From Xanthostigma xanthostigma (taxonomy: Eukaryota; Arthropoda; Insecta; Raphidioptera; Raphidiidae), in contig OY754470.1 of NCBI GenBank assembly GCA_963575645.1, positions 31,044,501 to 31,108,500 of the forward strand: 64,000 nt of DNA, given 5' to 3'. The position numbers and the translations under genes were made by a program. This document shows, one piece after another, positions 39,829-52,429 of this stretch. The notes below the pieces were generated by a model. The model saw nothing but the letters and a program-made list of their open reading frames with translations, had not been told where the DNA came from and made no database searches. Within the stretch, counting starts at the first letter, position 1. Every line of letters begins with the position of its first letter.

Positions 39829-41095
39829 ATACAGGGTGTTTGGCACATGAACCGACACAATTTTTTGGGGGGTTCTCGTGGTCATTGTGATCATTTTAAC
39901 CCTAATGACTTTTGCCCTAAGTGTTATGGTTATCGAGATACGATTTTTTGTAGTTATTTTCGAAAATTGGCCTAAAAATTGCCTTTAAAAAATCGTAACC
40001 TGTTTGTTTTTGGTACTAGAGACACGAAAATACATTTATTGAGTTCTCGAATGACTCCTTGTTCTAAATGAATCATAATTTTATGCAAATTGTATCAGGA
40101 AAAAGACCCTATGGACTTTTAAAGTGCCTGTATTAATAAAAACCAGTAGAAAAAAATAATTAAAAAAAAAATTTACGGGTATTTAGAAATTAGTTTTGTT
40201 TAGAAAAATACTCCACTTTATCCTCTTTTCAACGATATGCCACGTCATATTTATCATTCAGAATGTAGCCAAATTAAACATTACCAGTTTGCAAGAGTCA
40301 ACTCGTGCGCCAAAAAATACCTAGTATACGCAACGGAGGTACCCAGCGGAGAAAATTTAATAGAAAGAATAGATGCTGCATTTGAAATAATGAAAAGGGA
40401 AATGCTTTTGAGGACAACAACTGTTGAAATTAGAAATAGGTGTCGTGCTTGTATCCGATGTGGAGGGGCACAATTTGAGCAAATTTTGTAATCATTGTCT
40501 ACCTGTTTAACAGTCAATATCGTTTAATGAAAAGTGAAACAAGACTTGTTATTTACATCCTAGATCTATAACGGCTGGCTATCTGACATGATATTTTTTG
40601 GCGCACGAGTTGACTCTAGCAAACTGGTAATGTTTAATTTGGCTACATTCTGAATGATAAATATGACATGTGGCATATCGTTGAAAAGAGGATAAAGTGG
40701 AGTATTTTTCTAAACAAAACTAATTTCTAAATACCCGTTAATTTTTTTTTAAATGATTTTTAAATTATTTTTTTCTACTGGTTTTTATTAATACAGGCAC
40801 TTTAAAAGTCCATAGGGTCTTTTCCTGATACAATTTGCATAAAATTATGATTCATTTAGAACAAGGAGTCATTCAAGAACTCAATAAATGTATTTTCGTG
40901 TCTCTAGTACCAAAAACAAACAGGTTATGATTTTTTGAAGGCAATTTTTAGGCCAATTTTCGAAAATAACTACAAAAAATCGTATCTCGATAACCATAAC
41001 ACTTAGGGCAAAAGTCATTGGGGTTAAAATGATCACAATGACCACGAGAACCCCCCAAAAAATTGTGTCGGTTCATGTGCCAAACACCCTGTATA
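39829..41095. mobile_element. Hairpin element with TACAGGGTGTTTGGC termini around a mariner-type transposase tail
   Basis: Arms 39830-40322 and about 40600-41095 (about 490 bp each) are inverted copies with few mismatches. TACAGGGTGTTTGGCACATG marks the ends and TA flanks both. The loop (40323-40598) contains the last 50 or so codons of a transposase. The arms therefore duplicate the transposon's terminal region on both sides of a gene remnant. Confidence 0.85.
40327..40491 (+). pseudogene. C-terminal remnant of a Tc1/mariner-superfamily transposase
   Basis: The frame ends SGENLIERIDAAFEIMKREM then EIRNRCRACIRCGGAQFEQIL and a stop at 40491. This pattern (LxxRI..A...I.....(R)R...CI...G..FE.(I/L)L) is the usual end of a mariner-related transposase family seen in insects, from memory. 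The catalytic part is absent; the upstream frame is arm sequence. Confidence 0.6.
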
Positions 41096-41099
41096 ATAC

Positions 41100-42600
41100 A
41101 GGTGGATTTTTAAAACCCGAACATCCTTTAATTTCGAAGAAGAAATGGTTTTGAAAAAAAAAAAAAGTTTTAGACAAACGTTGCAGGGAATCAAGGGAAA
41201 ATAAAACATTGGTGTAATTTTTTGTCATTTGATGGAAGCGCTCCCCAGATATCAAGGTTACCTCAACTTTTTTAAATAAGCACCTATAATTTTTATCTCG
41301 GACTATTGCTCTTTGAGTCAAAGAAAATAATTTTTGTACCGAACATTTTTTGATCTGATCCAATCCTGAACCACTGTTCGGTTCTCAATTCATCCCATGT
41401 TTCCTATTTCTGCCGCGCGGAGACTGAGCCGTCGCATTCTGTTTATTGTGTACCCGTATGTATTCGTTACTTAAACAACCAGTATCCCTTACTTCCGTAT
41501 CGTTCCGTTACTTTTCATACGACATACAATATAGTACTAGTATCAAGCATGTAGCACTGTATCGGCGGATGCGGTATGACTTCGTTGGTACTTTATTTAC
41601 TGCACTGAACTTAAGAATAATACCGAATATAACAATCGCATCGCAAAAAATCAACTAACTTTAAAACAAACTATAAATATAAAAAATTACTTATTGACAT
41701 CAAAGAAATATTGCACGTATATTATAGAAATTTGGACACATCTCAAATATAAATTCAATTTTTCTTATAGAAAAACAATTCCAAAAGTATTGATTAAAAT
41801 TCTTTATTATTTAACGCTTTTGACCAAAGGAGGTCATCATCAGATAATTAACGAATTATTGTATTATTAGTTAAAACATCTTAAATTATAATTTAAGAAG
41901 TTAACACTAAATATATATTATTCATTCATCTAATGACTAAAATAACGTACATCCAATTGTTTGTATAAAAATGTTTGTAAACATATATTTTCCTTTGTAA
42001 TGAACCAATTTAAAATTATCAATTACGTATGATGTACGACGCATGCGGCATGATGCTCGTTCTCTCATTCAATCTCTCGGTGAACCGTTCCATCCACATG
42101 ATGTATGTCGTATGATGCATTGGTGATTGGACAAACAAATCGAAATGATATCGATACGACAAATGCGAGTAACGAAATGAATCTGTGAATAACGTTTCAT
42201 TACTTCGAGTCAAACAATGTACCTGTTACTTGGTAACGAATACATACGGTTTGTTACAGCTCTACTGTGTATGTGCATTAGGGTGTTTTTTTTTAATTTT
42301 ATTTTTTTTTTCGGTTCCATTGGCTAACGTTTTAGAATTGGACCTTAAAAAAATTCCCCCAAAATTTCAGCTTCCTAGATCAATCCTGTGAGTTTTTACT
42401 CAAACATGGGTAGCTCTGGTAGAATTTTTTTTTTTTAATTTTTGATAGCAGCATTTTGTAGAGAATTAAATTTCTCACAAAAAGGTTCTTAGTGCTAAAT
42501 CCGTGAATTTAGTATTTTCAAAAATATGTACGTTTAAATATCAATAATTAAAAGAAATTCGATTTTTATGAAAATGTTTAAACAAACATATTTTAATCAA
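41100..42600. other. Intergenic with possible degraded hAT-like and Penelope-like scraps
   Basis: CGTATGTATTCGTTAC at about 41454 is inverted at about 42234-42250, hinting at a MITE of roughly 0.8 kb. At about 41812-41855 the minus strand has CTGATGATGACCTCC and GGTCAAAAGCG, a Penelope-terminus-like stem. Neither has clear borders. No gene. Confidence 0.3.
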
Positions 42601-42935
42601 AATCTTTGATTAACGTCTGATTAGAACTCTTCAATAAATAAAATTATCGACCAATTTTTCAGACAATATATTAACAAAAAAATATATAATTAATACATTA
42701 ACGTTTCGATCCAGATTTGGATCTAAAAAATATAAAAAAATATAAAGAAAATATAAAAAAAATTAATATTTAACTTCTAATTATTTAGAAACTAAATATT
42801 AATTACTTTTTATATTTTTTAGATCAGCTCTGAAGAAGATCCAAGTCCGGATCGAAACGTTAATGTATTAATTATATATATTTTTTTAATATATTGTCTG
42901 AAAAATTGGTCGATAATTTTATTTTTTGAACATAT
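42600..42935. mobile_element. Penelope-like terminal repeats in inverted arrangement
   Basis: 42610-42740 is inverted at 42800-42935. The plus-strand right copy has CTGAAGAAGATCCAAGTCCG then GATCGAAACGTTAAT. Sequence and order match the termini of the Penelope-like elements at 58.86-60.8 kb, including the tail TTAACGTCTGATTAGAACTC at the left. No ORF lies between. Confidence 0.7.
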
Positions 42936-43228
42936 CTTAAGTTTTAATAAACTTTCCACAAGTATTTGAGATGAACACGATCCACCTCGCAGTGACACAC
43001 AAATGAATCAGATTCTCAGAGTGAGGAAGACGACAAAGAGCAGGAAGAGATCAGTGAAGATTCTTTAGATCCAAGATAAACAGCAAAGAACGCTATTTGT
43101 TTGTCTCAGATTCGGATGCTTGCCGAAGTTGCATACCAGTGCATGTAAACTTTTGTCCCAGTAATATGCATATCAGTACGTATTTCAACTTATACATCGC
43201 TTATTTTGTGTAATCCTGACAATCTCGT

Positions 43229-43386
43229 TTACGCAAGTAACTTGCGAGAGACAATTTTCTGCGCTGAAGCGACAAGAACTGCTGAACTCGTTGATTATTC
43301 TAAACACAGAATCGGATCTTATCAATGATGACAAGGGTAGCAGTTTCTACAAACGAGTTATTGACCAGCTGAAACTTCTCCATTAA
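43229..43386 (+). pseudogene. hAT-family transposase C-terminal fragment
   Basis: The frame reads FTQVTCERQFSALKRQELLN, SLIILNTESDLINDDKGSSF, YKRVIDQLKLLH and a stop. The ..CER.FS.LK......L..L..L..E.D pattern is typical of the dimerisation region at the end of hAT or ZMYM-type transposase relatives. An acidic ESDSQSEEDDKEQEEISEDS piece just upstream (about 43003-43078) may belong to the same source. The catalytic part is lost. Confidence 0.5.
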
Positions 43387-43399
43387 AAAAAATTATTGG

Positions 43400-44237
43400 T
43401 TGGCTAGCTTCAGTGATATTATTATATACATCTGGAAAAAATATATGTCTTTGAAAATAAAAACTTTCAAAAACTCTTGTCTATTTGATTATTATTATCA
43501 TTTGGTTTATCAGTTGACCTAGGCAAGCGACGGACCTTCTAAGTCATACTGCCACTCAGGTCCCTAAGGCCTACTCCGACATGCTCAAAAACCCTACAAA
43601 ATGACGATGAAGTTGTTTTTACATTTCCCAATTTACTACCCGAAATTAACCGTCAGAATCAACATTCAACTTTTTATATTTAACGTCTGTATTTGAGTCA
43701 CTCTCCCTCTGTGCCAAATTTCAAATATTTACATCAAATAGTTCCAGAGAAAATCGCTCATTACAGACGGACGGGCGGACACCAAACTGAATCGATAAGA
43801 GGTCTGTTTGGCACGGAACACTAAAAATGAAGGATATCACACAAAATTATTCAATTATGTAAACTTAATTTTTTTAAGGTGTGATAATTTAAATACAGTA
43901 AACTTTTTCTTTTTGGAAGAAATACGTACTACGTTTTTTGATGACTTATTAAACAATACTTTAAACATACCTTGAACGAATCTTTTCCATTTATTTTAGA
44001 ATTTTTTATATTCGTTTGCTGTCTTTTTAATTACACATTCTGTTTGTTTAAGTAAAGAATGTGAAAATATTAACAATGATTAATCAAATTAATTCAAACT
44101 CTATGCCGCACTTTTTGCAAATACATGTGTCTGACGCTAAGAGATTATGGTGAGAAAATATTGTTTTTAACAAAAACAAGAAAAACAAATGAAAGGTTTG
44201 TTTGAATATTTGATGTCAATATAATTAAAATGAAATT
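43400..44237. other. XXYLT1 3' flank with one dispersed repeat scrap
   Basis: Around 43520-43830 there is repeat-like sequence (CAGACGGACGGGCGGACACC, TTTGGCACGGAACACT) of the type ending many arthropod retroposons. From 43840 to the XXYLT1 stop the sequence is AT-rich, with no clear polyadenylation signal identified. Confidence 0.4.
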
Positions 44238-46446
44238 TTAAGGTTTTTCGGGAATTTGAGTGTTGCAATTCCCATGATATATAATAATTTTATCATCGCA
44301 GTTAGAATAATTGGAAAATACATCGCTATAACCGTGGTCTCGCCACCATACACAAAGTTGTCTGTTAAACCCACAAGGCAATGTTTTGATCAAATCTGGA
44401 TACTCATATCCTAACAATGTATAAAAATCTTGATCACCTAGATGACCTCTAAAATTGTACTTTTTTGTTAAATATTCAACACTACTCTTTGATATCAAAT
44501 CTGAGTATATTTTAGATTGGCGTATATTATCAAACTCAAATAAAACTACACCGGAATTGAATCCTGGGAAACCAAGTTTTTTCTGTAACAGTGTTGTTTC
44601 ATATTGGAACATTGAATTCTTTTCAACAGCTTGTTTATCGGACGTATAGATGTAGTGGATGAAATCACCGAACGTTGAATTCTTGTTTTTTAATCTGTAT
44701 GAATACAAAACGTGCCTGTAAACTGGAGTAAGTTCAGGTGCCAATCCAAATAATGTGTTGGAATTGAAACTAAAAAGAAAAAAAGAAAAGAAAATATACA
44801 GTATGATCATAATGTGCATATTGCACTATGTAATTAATATTATATTGAAATATACAGTGTCTCTGGCGACGGTGGTTAACATGGCACTGCCTATCTTTAT
44901 GATTAGTGGGCATATAAAGTCGGTTAAAGGCAACGTAGTGCAGCATTTTGTGCTCTTTAACATTCCGTTCGTAAACAGTTGACTTCTAGCACACTACGAA
45001 TATATTTAGAATACAGTGAAAATTGTCGTTCTTAAAAAATAACTACCTTCTTTTATATTTATGAAGATATTTAAAAACTTCTTGTACGATTTGTAACTAC
45101 CTTTTGAAGACCTTTTAAACGGCGTACATTTAATTTTTTTTATATCCAACACATAATGGGATTTCTTATGGATGCTATGATGGATTCTAACATATTTTAA
45201 TTTTATGTAATTTTTTGTATCATATGCTTTATGTAAATGGAAAAAAATTACAAAAAAAATTAGTTTTATGACGTCATCCAAACTGAGTATGCTGTATATA
45301 GAACAAAATTTGCCGAAACAAATGAATGACGAACATCTAACAACCTGTGAAAAGATCGCAACGATTTTCTGCTTTTTTAGGTAAATTTTTAATATATTTC
45401 TAGTATGGGTAAATATGTAGGTACTTACTGTTTAAATTGTTCGAAAAGTACAGTTATATCAGAAATAGCTTTGATATCACAGTCAAGCATAATCGCTTGC
45501 TTTTGATCATGAGGAGCTATTCGATGCAATCCGAGTGATAAGTAAAATAGCGCGTCGCTATAGTATGTTCCTGAAAAGAAATACTTCATTGCATTATATA
45601 CGTCAGTTTTTAAAGACAAAATTCTTTACTCACGATGCAGTGAATGGCTACATTGATAAGGATAGATTTAGTAAAAATATAGACGCTCAACAACAAAACT
45701 GAAAATAATTTGGGTAATTGGAATTTTAAATTGCTAAGTTTAAAGATTTTGATAGAACTGGAACTTTGAAACTGTTTTAATGTCATTTTCAGTCCAATAG
45801 TGTCTCTATTCACATTCCCCTGGTACAGATAATGACTGTTCCCTGTTTCTTGACGGTGCCCCTAAAATCCAAATTCTAAACTAACGTGAGAATTTTAAAA
45901 TTGCTTAATCCAAATGGTGTACGGCAGAGGTAAAGAAAAATTTTTGATAGCTCAATACATACCAGGTCTAGAAGAAAAATACGGCATCATAGCATTTATT
46001 ATGTCATTGACAGTACTTGCAGCTTTTTTAATATCGTAGAAATTATAAAATAAAACTTTTTGTTCACTTTTTGTTACAAAATCTAGAATATTTTTGGCAA
46101 TAATTTTACTGGAATTATCACTTAAAATGTGTAAACATAAAGGTACTGAGCTATGTTTGATTAGACTTGTTACAAATATACGAAATTTATGCTTAAGTAA
46201 TACGTTTTTCTTTATTCGTGTAAAAATACACCATACGTTATACGAAGAATTACTTTTTAGATGGTTTGCACTCGAATTTAAGGTGGAAAATAAATATTTA
46301 TTAGAAATGTATAGTGTTTTCTGTCGTTCATCATTGTTTTCTTTGGTTATTCTATCTAACCTAATACTTGATATCACTGCATATATTAATGTAATAAGAA
46401 CAAACACAACTACTAAACGTAACCAAGTTTTATTTAATGGACGCAT
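44238..46446 (-). CDS. XXYLT1: Xyloside xylosyltransferase 1 (XXYLT1) orthologue
   Basis: Three coding exons: 46446-45963, 45570-45429 and 44769-44238, joined in phase at GT-AG sites (CTG|GTATGT, ACA|GTAAGT), giving 385 residues against 393 in human. The N-terminus MRPLNKTWLRLVVVFVLITL starts a type II signal anchor. A DxD metal-binding motif (MLDCDIKAISD, D191-D193) lies in exon 2. Exon 3 has LGFPGFNSGVVLFEFDNIR, GHLGDQDFYTLLGYEYPDL, RQLCVWWRDHGYSDVF and YHGNCNTQIPEKP near the end, all hallmarks of the family. Known members are ER-resident retaining GT8 enzymes that add the second alpha-1,3-xylose to Glc-Xyl O-glycans on EGF repeats such as those of Notch. All parts look intact. Confidence 0.93.
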
Positions 46447-46604
46447 TAAATATAATCACACAACATTTTTACTGTTCAAAATACTGCAAAAATGTATAAA
46501 TTCAAACATTAATATAAACACAATACGTCAAATTGACAACAAACGGATAGAGGTGTTTATGAAAACTACACAAAGTATGTTCTCTGAACTATACTGTAGG
46601 TTCG

Positions 46605-46752
46605 TTCCAAGCAGCCAGCAAACGGTTCCGAAACCGTCACCCGCATGCGCAATAGGTAAAACGTGTTCTAAAATCGCCACTAACAGCTTCGTTTTACCTA
46701 GTGCGCATGCGGGTGGCGGTTTCGTTACCGTTTGCTGGCTGCTTGAAACGAA
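46605..46752. mobile_element. Short hairpin MITE upstream of XXYLT1
   Basis: CGTTCCAAGCAGCCAGCAAA at the left is inverted at the right (TTTGCTGGCTGCTTGAAACG). Both arms contain CGCATGCG and (A)AACCG(T/C)CACCCGC segments. About 148 bp in total with a short loop. It lies about 160 bp upstream of the XXYLT1 ATG and 240 bp past the Pgd stop, so it may sit in the promoter or UTR. Confidence 0.75.
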
Positions 46753-46924
46753 CGTCTGCTGTGATCCTACACTTCTGTCAATTTTATCAGTGGCAGGGGA
46801 TAATGAGGCTTGCTGAAGCAGGCCCGAAAAAAATCCACCTGCATTTATTGTACAGACCTAACACCCTCTGGTAGTTTCCACGTTAAAGATCAATAAAAAT
46901 ATTCTAATAATTGTAAACATATAT

Positions 46925-46930
46925 TTTATT
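46925..46930 (-). promoter_or_regulatory. Polyadenylation signal AATAAA for Pgd
   Basis: On the minus strand AATAAA occurs about 60 nt after the Pgd stop codon, in an AT-rich context and before the XXYLT1 upstream region. Confidence 0.55.
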
Positions 46931-46990
46931 AAAATATAAATAATAACGATTTATAAAAAACACTGTACAAATTTAAAGAACATGGAATGC

Positions 46991-49900
46991 TTATGCTTGG
47001 TAGGTACTTGCTGAAACATTTCCTCCGTGGCCTGTCCAATTAGTGTGCACAAATTTACCTTCCTGTCCTAAAACTTCATAAGTATGGGCACCGAAGTAGT
47101 CACGTTGAGCCTAAAAAAAAAATGATTAGTTTTATGTTCTATTTCTTTTCATCGGAAATAATTTCAGGTACGAACTTGTAATAAATTTGCTGGTAATTTC
47201 GCAGCACGATATCCATCATAAAAAGCAAGCGCTGTGCTGAAAGCCGGAACTGGAACTCCTATTTTGGCAGCCGTAGCTACTACTTCGCGCCAACCAATTT
47301 GGCATTGGCTCACGGCCTTGAAAAAGAATGGTGCCAGCAAGAGATTACTTAACTTCGGATTTTTTTCAAAAGCGTCTTTGATATTCCCAAGAAATACACT
47401 GCGAACGGATTATTAAAGATTAGTGGTGTACTTTATTATACGTTTAATTTTAGATCATACAAAAATAGTACAAACCTTCGAATAATGCAGCCGCCCCTCC
47501 ACATTAAAGCAATTGCACCATAGTCTAACCCCCAGTTGTGTTCATTTGCCGCTTCTCTAAGTAACATAAATCCTTGGGCATATGAGACAATTTTACTGGC
47601 ATACAAGGCCTGAAAACAATAATAAACATTTTTGACTCAATTTCATCAAAATTAGCTTGCGACCGATTCGTTGCATTTGAACACACCTGCCTTATTTGTT
47701 CCAAGAATACTTTCTTGTCAACATTGAGTTTACTTCTATCTGGCCCGGGTAATTGTTGACTTGCCACTTGTCTTTCATGATGCAAAGCAGACAAACATCT
47801 ACTGAAAACGGCTTCACCAATAAGGGTTACAGGGACTCCATACTGCAGGGCCGCAATTGCAGTCCATTTACCAGTCCCCTTTTGGCCGGCACAATCTCTT
47901 ATCTTTTCCAACAAATATTTTCCATCAGTATCTTTGTACCGAAGTATATCCTTAGTGATTTCTATTAAGAAACTGTCGAGTTCTCCTTTGTTCCATTCTT
48001 CAAATATATCGGCCATTTCGCTTTGGTTCATTCCTAGTGCTCTCATTAAATCATAAGCTTCACCAATTAATTGCATATCACCGTATTCAATACCGTTATG
48101 TACCATTTTTACGAAGTGTCCAGCACCATCAGCGCCCACCCAATCACAACAGGGTTGATCGTTAGCTTTGGCGGATATTGATTGGAAAATTGGTTTGATA
48201 TGTGGCCATGCATCTTTGTGACCACCAGGCATTAAAGATGGACCATACCGGGCTCCATCTTCACCGCCACTGACTCCTGTACCGACAAACAACAGTCCCT
48301 TTGCAGCCAGCTCTTTGCATCTCCGTTGAGTATCTTGGTACTCAGAATTTCCTCCATCAATGATGATATCGCCTTTAGATAAAAGAGGTACCAGTTGACC
48401 AATAAAGTCATCTACAGCTTGTCCAGCTTTGACCAACATCATAACCCGACGTGGAAGTTTTAATTTTGATACCATGTCCTGTAACGATGTTGCACCGACT
48501 ACGGATGTACCTTTAGCTTCGTTTTCTAAGAAATGTTTGACTTTTGCTACAGTTCTGTTGTAAGCAACAACGGTGAATCCATGATCTGCCATGTTTAAAA
48601 TTAAATTTTGGCCCATAACGGCAAGACCGATAAGAGCAATATCTCCAACCCTATAAACAATATTATAAATTATTTCAAAACTTAATTCAAATATATTGAA
48701 TAAGCCTACCTTATTTCATATGAAATAGTTTCTATACCTATCCACCACCGGTTCCTCTATTAAGAAACCGAAGGTCTGGCAGCGCGCAGTGGAGTGGGGT
48801 TGAGAATTAATTATGGGCTGTAGCCCACTCAAGACGGTAAGAAATTAAAAAATAACATTTTTCTCATTTTGTAAGAGTTGCTTTTTTTAATTCAGTAGGT
48901 ATCTAAATTATTCGTAGTGTGTAATATAAACTGATAGCTAAACAAATATTGGGTCTAACACTTCGAACGAACACGTGAAAACTTTCACAATTTTAATGAC
49001 AAATTTAAAACTCTCGCAGTGCTTTGATTTATTGTTTTCAGTATTTCAGAAATCGTAGGACTAAAATTTTACACAATAAAAAGAATCCATACCAAAAGTG
49101 GTTACCCAACATAAGAATCATAATAGTACCTTTTGATTAAAAAATGGAAACATTTAACCAAGAGCGTAGATGGAGGGGGGGGGTAAATGGAGTAATTACC
49201 CCCTCTCAGGATCATAATAAGAGAAAAATAAAACTGAAAATAATACGAATACCTGGCTAAAAAATAAAATTTAGAAAAAAATTGTAAAATTAGTTTGGGA
49301 ATAAATATTTTGCTTGACACCTTCCTTCTTGCGTACCTATTCTTGTGTGATATTAATAAAATTTAAAAAAAATATTGATTTTTTTGCTTTAAAAAGAAAA
49401 AATATCTACGTCCTTGCATCTAACACGAAAAACTCTAGTAAGAGGAGTGTTAAAAAATAGTAAATTCCCGTGTAGGAATTACACAAGAATGTCGTAAAAT
49501 TAATCTACAATATTTGTATACATAAACAATTTTCTGATAGCGTTGATTATTTTTGAGATATTCTAATTTTAATAAAAAAACACGTGATTTTTGAGCATAA
49601 ATCTGCACGCAGCGGCTAAAGCTTACCTAGCAGGAGGGGAAAAATTTAATATGTACATTTCAGATCTAATCTGAAGGGGTTAAACCCTCCAGATTTCCCC
49701 TAATAATTCCGAATTAAGCTTGTTTTTACTCTCCTGCTACTGGTCTAAAGTTGAATGTAAATAAATAAATAAAATCGTTAGGTACTTATTTTGCATTTGT
49801 TTCAAAGATTCTTAGAGCGAATTTTCAGTTATCGTAATTTTTTGCCTGTTTATTTTTTGTAACTATAAAAGTTTACCTAGGTACATATAAAAAAAGCCCT

Positions 49901-51900
49901 GTAAACTATCAATATGTATTGTTTACATGTGTTACTTCAACTGCTCGTAAAGTTACACGCACACTTTTTTTTTGTTTGCGAGTGCTATTTAGTATTTAGA
50001 ATCTTATATCTGACCTCTCTGCTACGCCAATGGCCAATGTCAGTTCAATCATTGAATTTCGATTTGTTACTTAAAAAATTTAGCTTTTGTATGCAGTTTA
50101 TTTTTTTTATTTGTATAAAAGTAGATAATGCGACTATTCATAAATCATAATATAAATTATAAAAAAAATATAGTAGTAGTGATGACCTTCAAATGAATAT
50201 TTGCACCATCATCAAATAATATAATAATATACTGCAGGTGCATCACCTGATTCTTGAAATTATGTAGATTATTTAAAATAAAACCGGTCAAGTGCGAGTC
50301 GGACTCGCACACGAAGGGTTCCGTACACTATGTACTTTTTAAATACTTTTGTAAAAGAAACAAGAGAGGCGCTATAACAATATGTAACCAGTGGGAGTAT
50401 GCAAGTAGTTCAAGAATTTCAAGGCGTGAAATTTTACATAATTCACCCCGGCGTTTTTATATTATAAACACTTTTTTTACAAAAATTTCTTGTAGAATAA
50501 AATAATATAAGGTTTTGATAAATATACCATTATATCAAATAACAACGTTATGGCAAATATCTCTGTTGCGCATGCGCCGATTTCCCCAAAAAAAAATAAA
50601 ATACAAAACTTTAGAATATTAAACCATTATGAAACGTATACCATTATTATATAAAAACAATGTTATAGCACATATCTCTTCTGCGCATGCGCCGCCTTTC
50701 CCCCTAAAACTTTTTACAAAACTTTCTTTTAAAATAGAATAATAAACCATTATGAAATATATACTATTATTATATAAAACAACGTTATTGCATATATTTC
50801 TTTTGCGCATGCGCCAATTTTTCCCAAAAAAATTACAAAACTTTTGTAAACATAGATAGAATAATAAACCGTAATGAAAAGTATACCGTTATTATATAAA
50901 AAACAGCCTTATAGTATATATTTCTTCTACGCATGCGCCGATTTTTTTCAAAAATTTATTTTACAAAACTCCTGTAAAACAAAATAATACGCCTTTATGA
51001 AAAGTATACTATTATCTTATAAAAACAACATTATAATATATATTTCTTTTGCGCTTGCGCCGACGTCTCTGAAAAACAATAGGCCTCTTCATATTTGCAT
51101 ATCAAACATCCTCCCAAAATTTGGTTTCATTCCGCTCATCCATGGTGTTGGAATGGTAAAAAATGTAAAAAATGACGTTTGCATCTGTCAAAGCAATATG
51201 TTCTAATAATTAAAATTAGTTATTCAAATCGTTAACTCAGAAGGCGTTGCCTTTCACAAAATACTAATGTCAAAAGACTGACTAATATTTGAAATGACAT
51301 TCGTTTTTGAACAAATGCAATCTTTTTTTTTAAGACAAAACATACGCAATATTTAAATTCCCATAGTACACTATGCAACAAACGAAGACAGACGATCTCC
51401 GTGTATGCTATGGATTAGACAAAATTGAATTTATACATTATATTTCTATATAAAGCTGTACAAAAAAAGTGTTTCGACGAATTCTGTTATACAAAATCTA
51501 TGTAAAATTTTCTCCTCTTTCGTTTAAGACAGGTCTCGAAACGATCTGATTTAAATTGAGCGAATTATAAGCAAAAAACTTAGTTTGCTCCTCTTTTGGG
51601 AGTTTTGGGGGGTTTTTAATTATTTGTTGTTCTAGCGGCAATAGAAATACACACTCTGTGAAAATTTCAACTCTCTACCTATTACGGTTCTTGAGATACA
51701 GCCCGCTGACAGACAGACGGACAGACAGACAGACAGACGGACAGCGGAGGCTTAGTAATAGGGTCCCGTTTGAGCACCCTTCGGGTACGGAACCCTAAAA
51801 AGTGATTAGTTAATTTACATTTTGTAAGTGGTGAACAAAATTTAGAATATGTAGGTCAAGGTAAATGTTAATTAAAATTGTCAACTTACTTTTCAGACAT
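46991..51900 (-). CDS. Pgd: 6-phosphogluconate dehydrogenase (decarboxylating)
   Basis: Five coding exons: 51900-51890 (MSEK start, 11 nt), 48650-47687, 47609-47476, 47398-47176 and 47110-46991. All are phase-consistent and total 483 residues, the usual length. It oxidises and decarboxylates 6-phosphogluconate to ribulose 5-phosphate, making NADPH, in the cytosol. Visible features: Rossmann motif GLAVMG (residues 12-17), [30 protein letters not shown], the catalytic region [13 protein letters not shown] with Lys185, and the family signature [11 protein letters not shown]. Later parts are [33 protein letters not shown] and the C-terminal [11 protein letters not shown] then HTNWTGHGG that reaches into the partner subunit. 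The open frame ending at 47525 runs through intron 3 (47610-47686) and is not the real end. Confidence 0.96.
48660..50279. other. Pgd intron 1, left part
   Basis: AT-rich intron with a G-run (about 49175) and no supported gene. I saw no repeat that pairs elsewhere in the window, apart from short low-complexity runs. Confidence 0.35.
50280..51800. mobile_element. Dispersed insect repeat in Pgd intron 1 with GGGTTCCGTAC / GTACGGAACCCT ends
   Basis: Starts AAAACCGGTCAAGTGCGAGT, with GGGTTCCGTAC soon after, and ends GGGTACGGAACCCTAAAA after a CAGACAGACGGACAG run. I remember this start and end as very abundant across insect genomes. Between them, 50385-51600 holds four degenerate tandem blocks with TGCGCATGCGCCGA and the same GCATGCGCCGA...GCGTTGC block as 8.15-8.4 kb. 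No intact ORF. Confidence 0.65.
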
Positions 51901-52429
51901 GCTTAGCACTTTTTAAAATAATCGCAAAAGAAATATAAAATTTGTAAAAACTGAAAGTTTTAGTTTTAATTTCATACAGAACGAGCCAACGACCACTTTT
52001 GAGACTGAGCAAGACTCGTAAAAGTTCTACTAACTTAAGCAAAGAAACAGTACTAAACATGCATACACCACATGCCCAGTGTTACAAGTAAACTGACATG
52101 GAATATACTTACCAGCTTAGGTGCAGGGGTGGCATATGAAAAATTGTATAATGAATATACAGTACACATAGATATGAAACAGACAGCACAATATGAATTG
52201 GGTTATGATGAATATTTTTTAATAAATTACCTATAAGCCATTGAGACAAATAGATTTATTTTTAAAATAAATAGTACAGTTTTGCACAAAAACAATTCAT
52301 TACAAATTTCCAAAAGTAGACGGATGTTTATTAAAATAATACTATTAATATTATAATATTTACTACTTGAATCGTTATAAGACTGGGTGTTTCTTATAAC
52401 GATTGGAGTAATAAATATGGGCGCCGACA

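Noticed and set aside
46094-46816. 240-codon plus-strand open frame
   Set aside because: It is antisense to XXYLT1 exon 1 and then runs through a hairpin MITE. No family resemblance.
47525-48616. 363-codon frame taken as the whole Pgd gene
   Set aside because: Its last 60 or so codons cross intron 3 (47610-47686) and continue in the wrong frame. The real protein needs the 11-nt first exon and three more exons to 46991.
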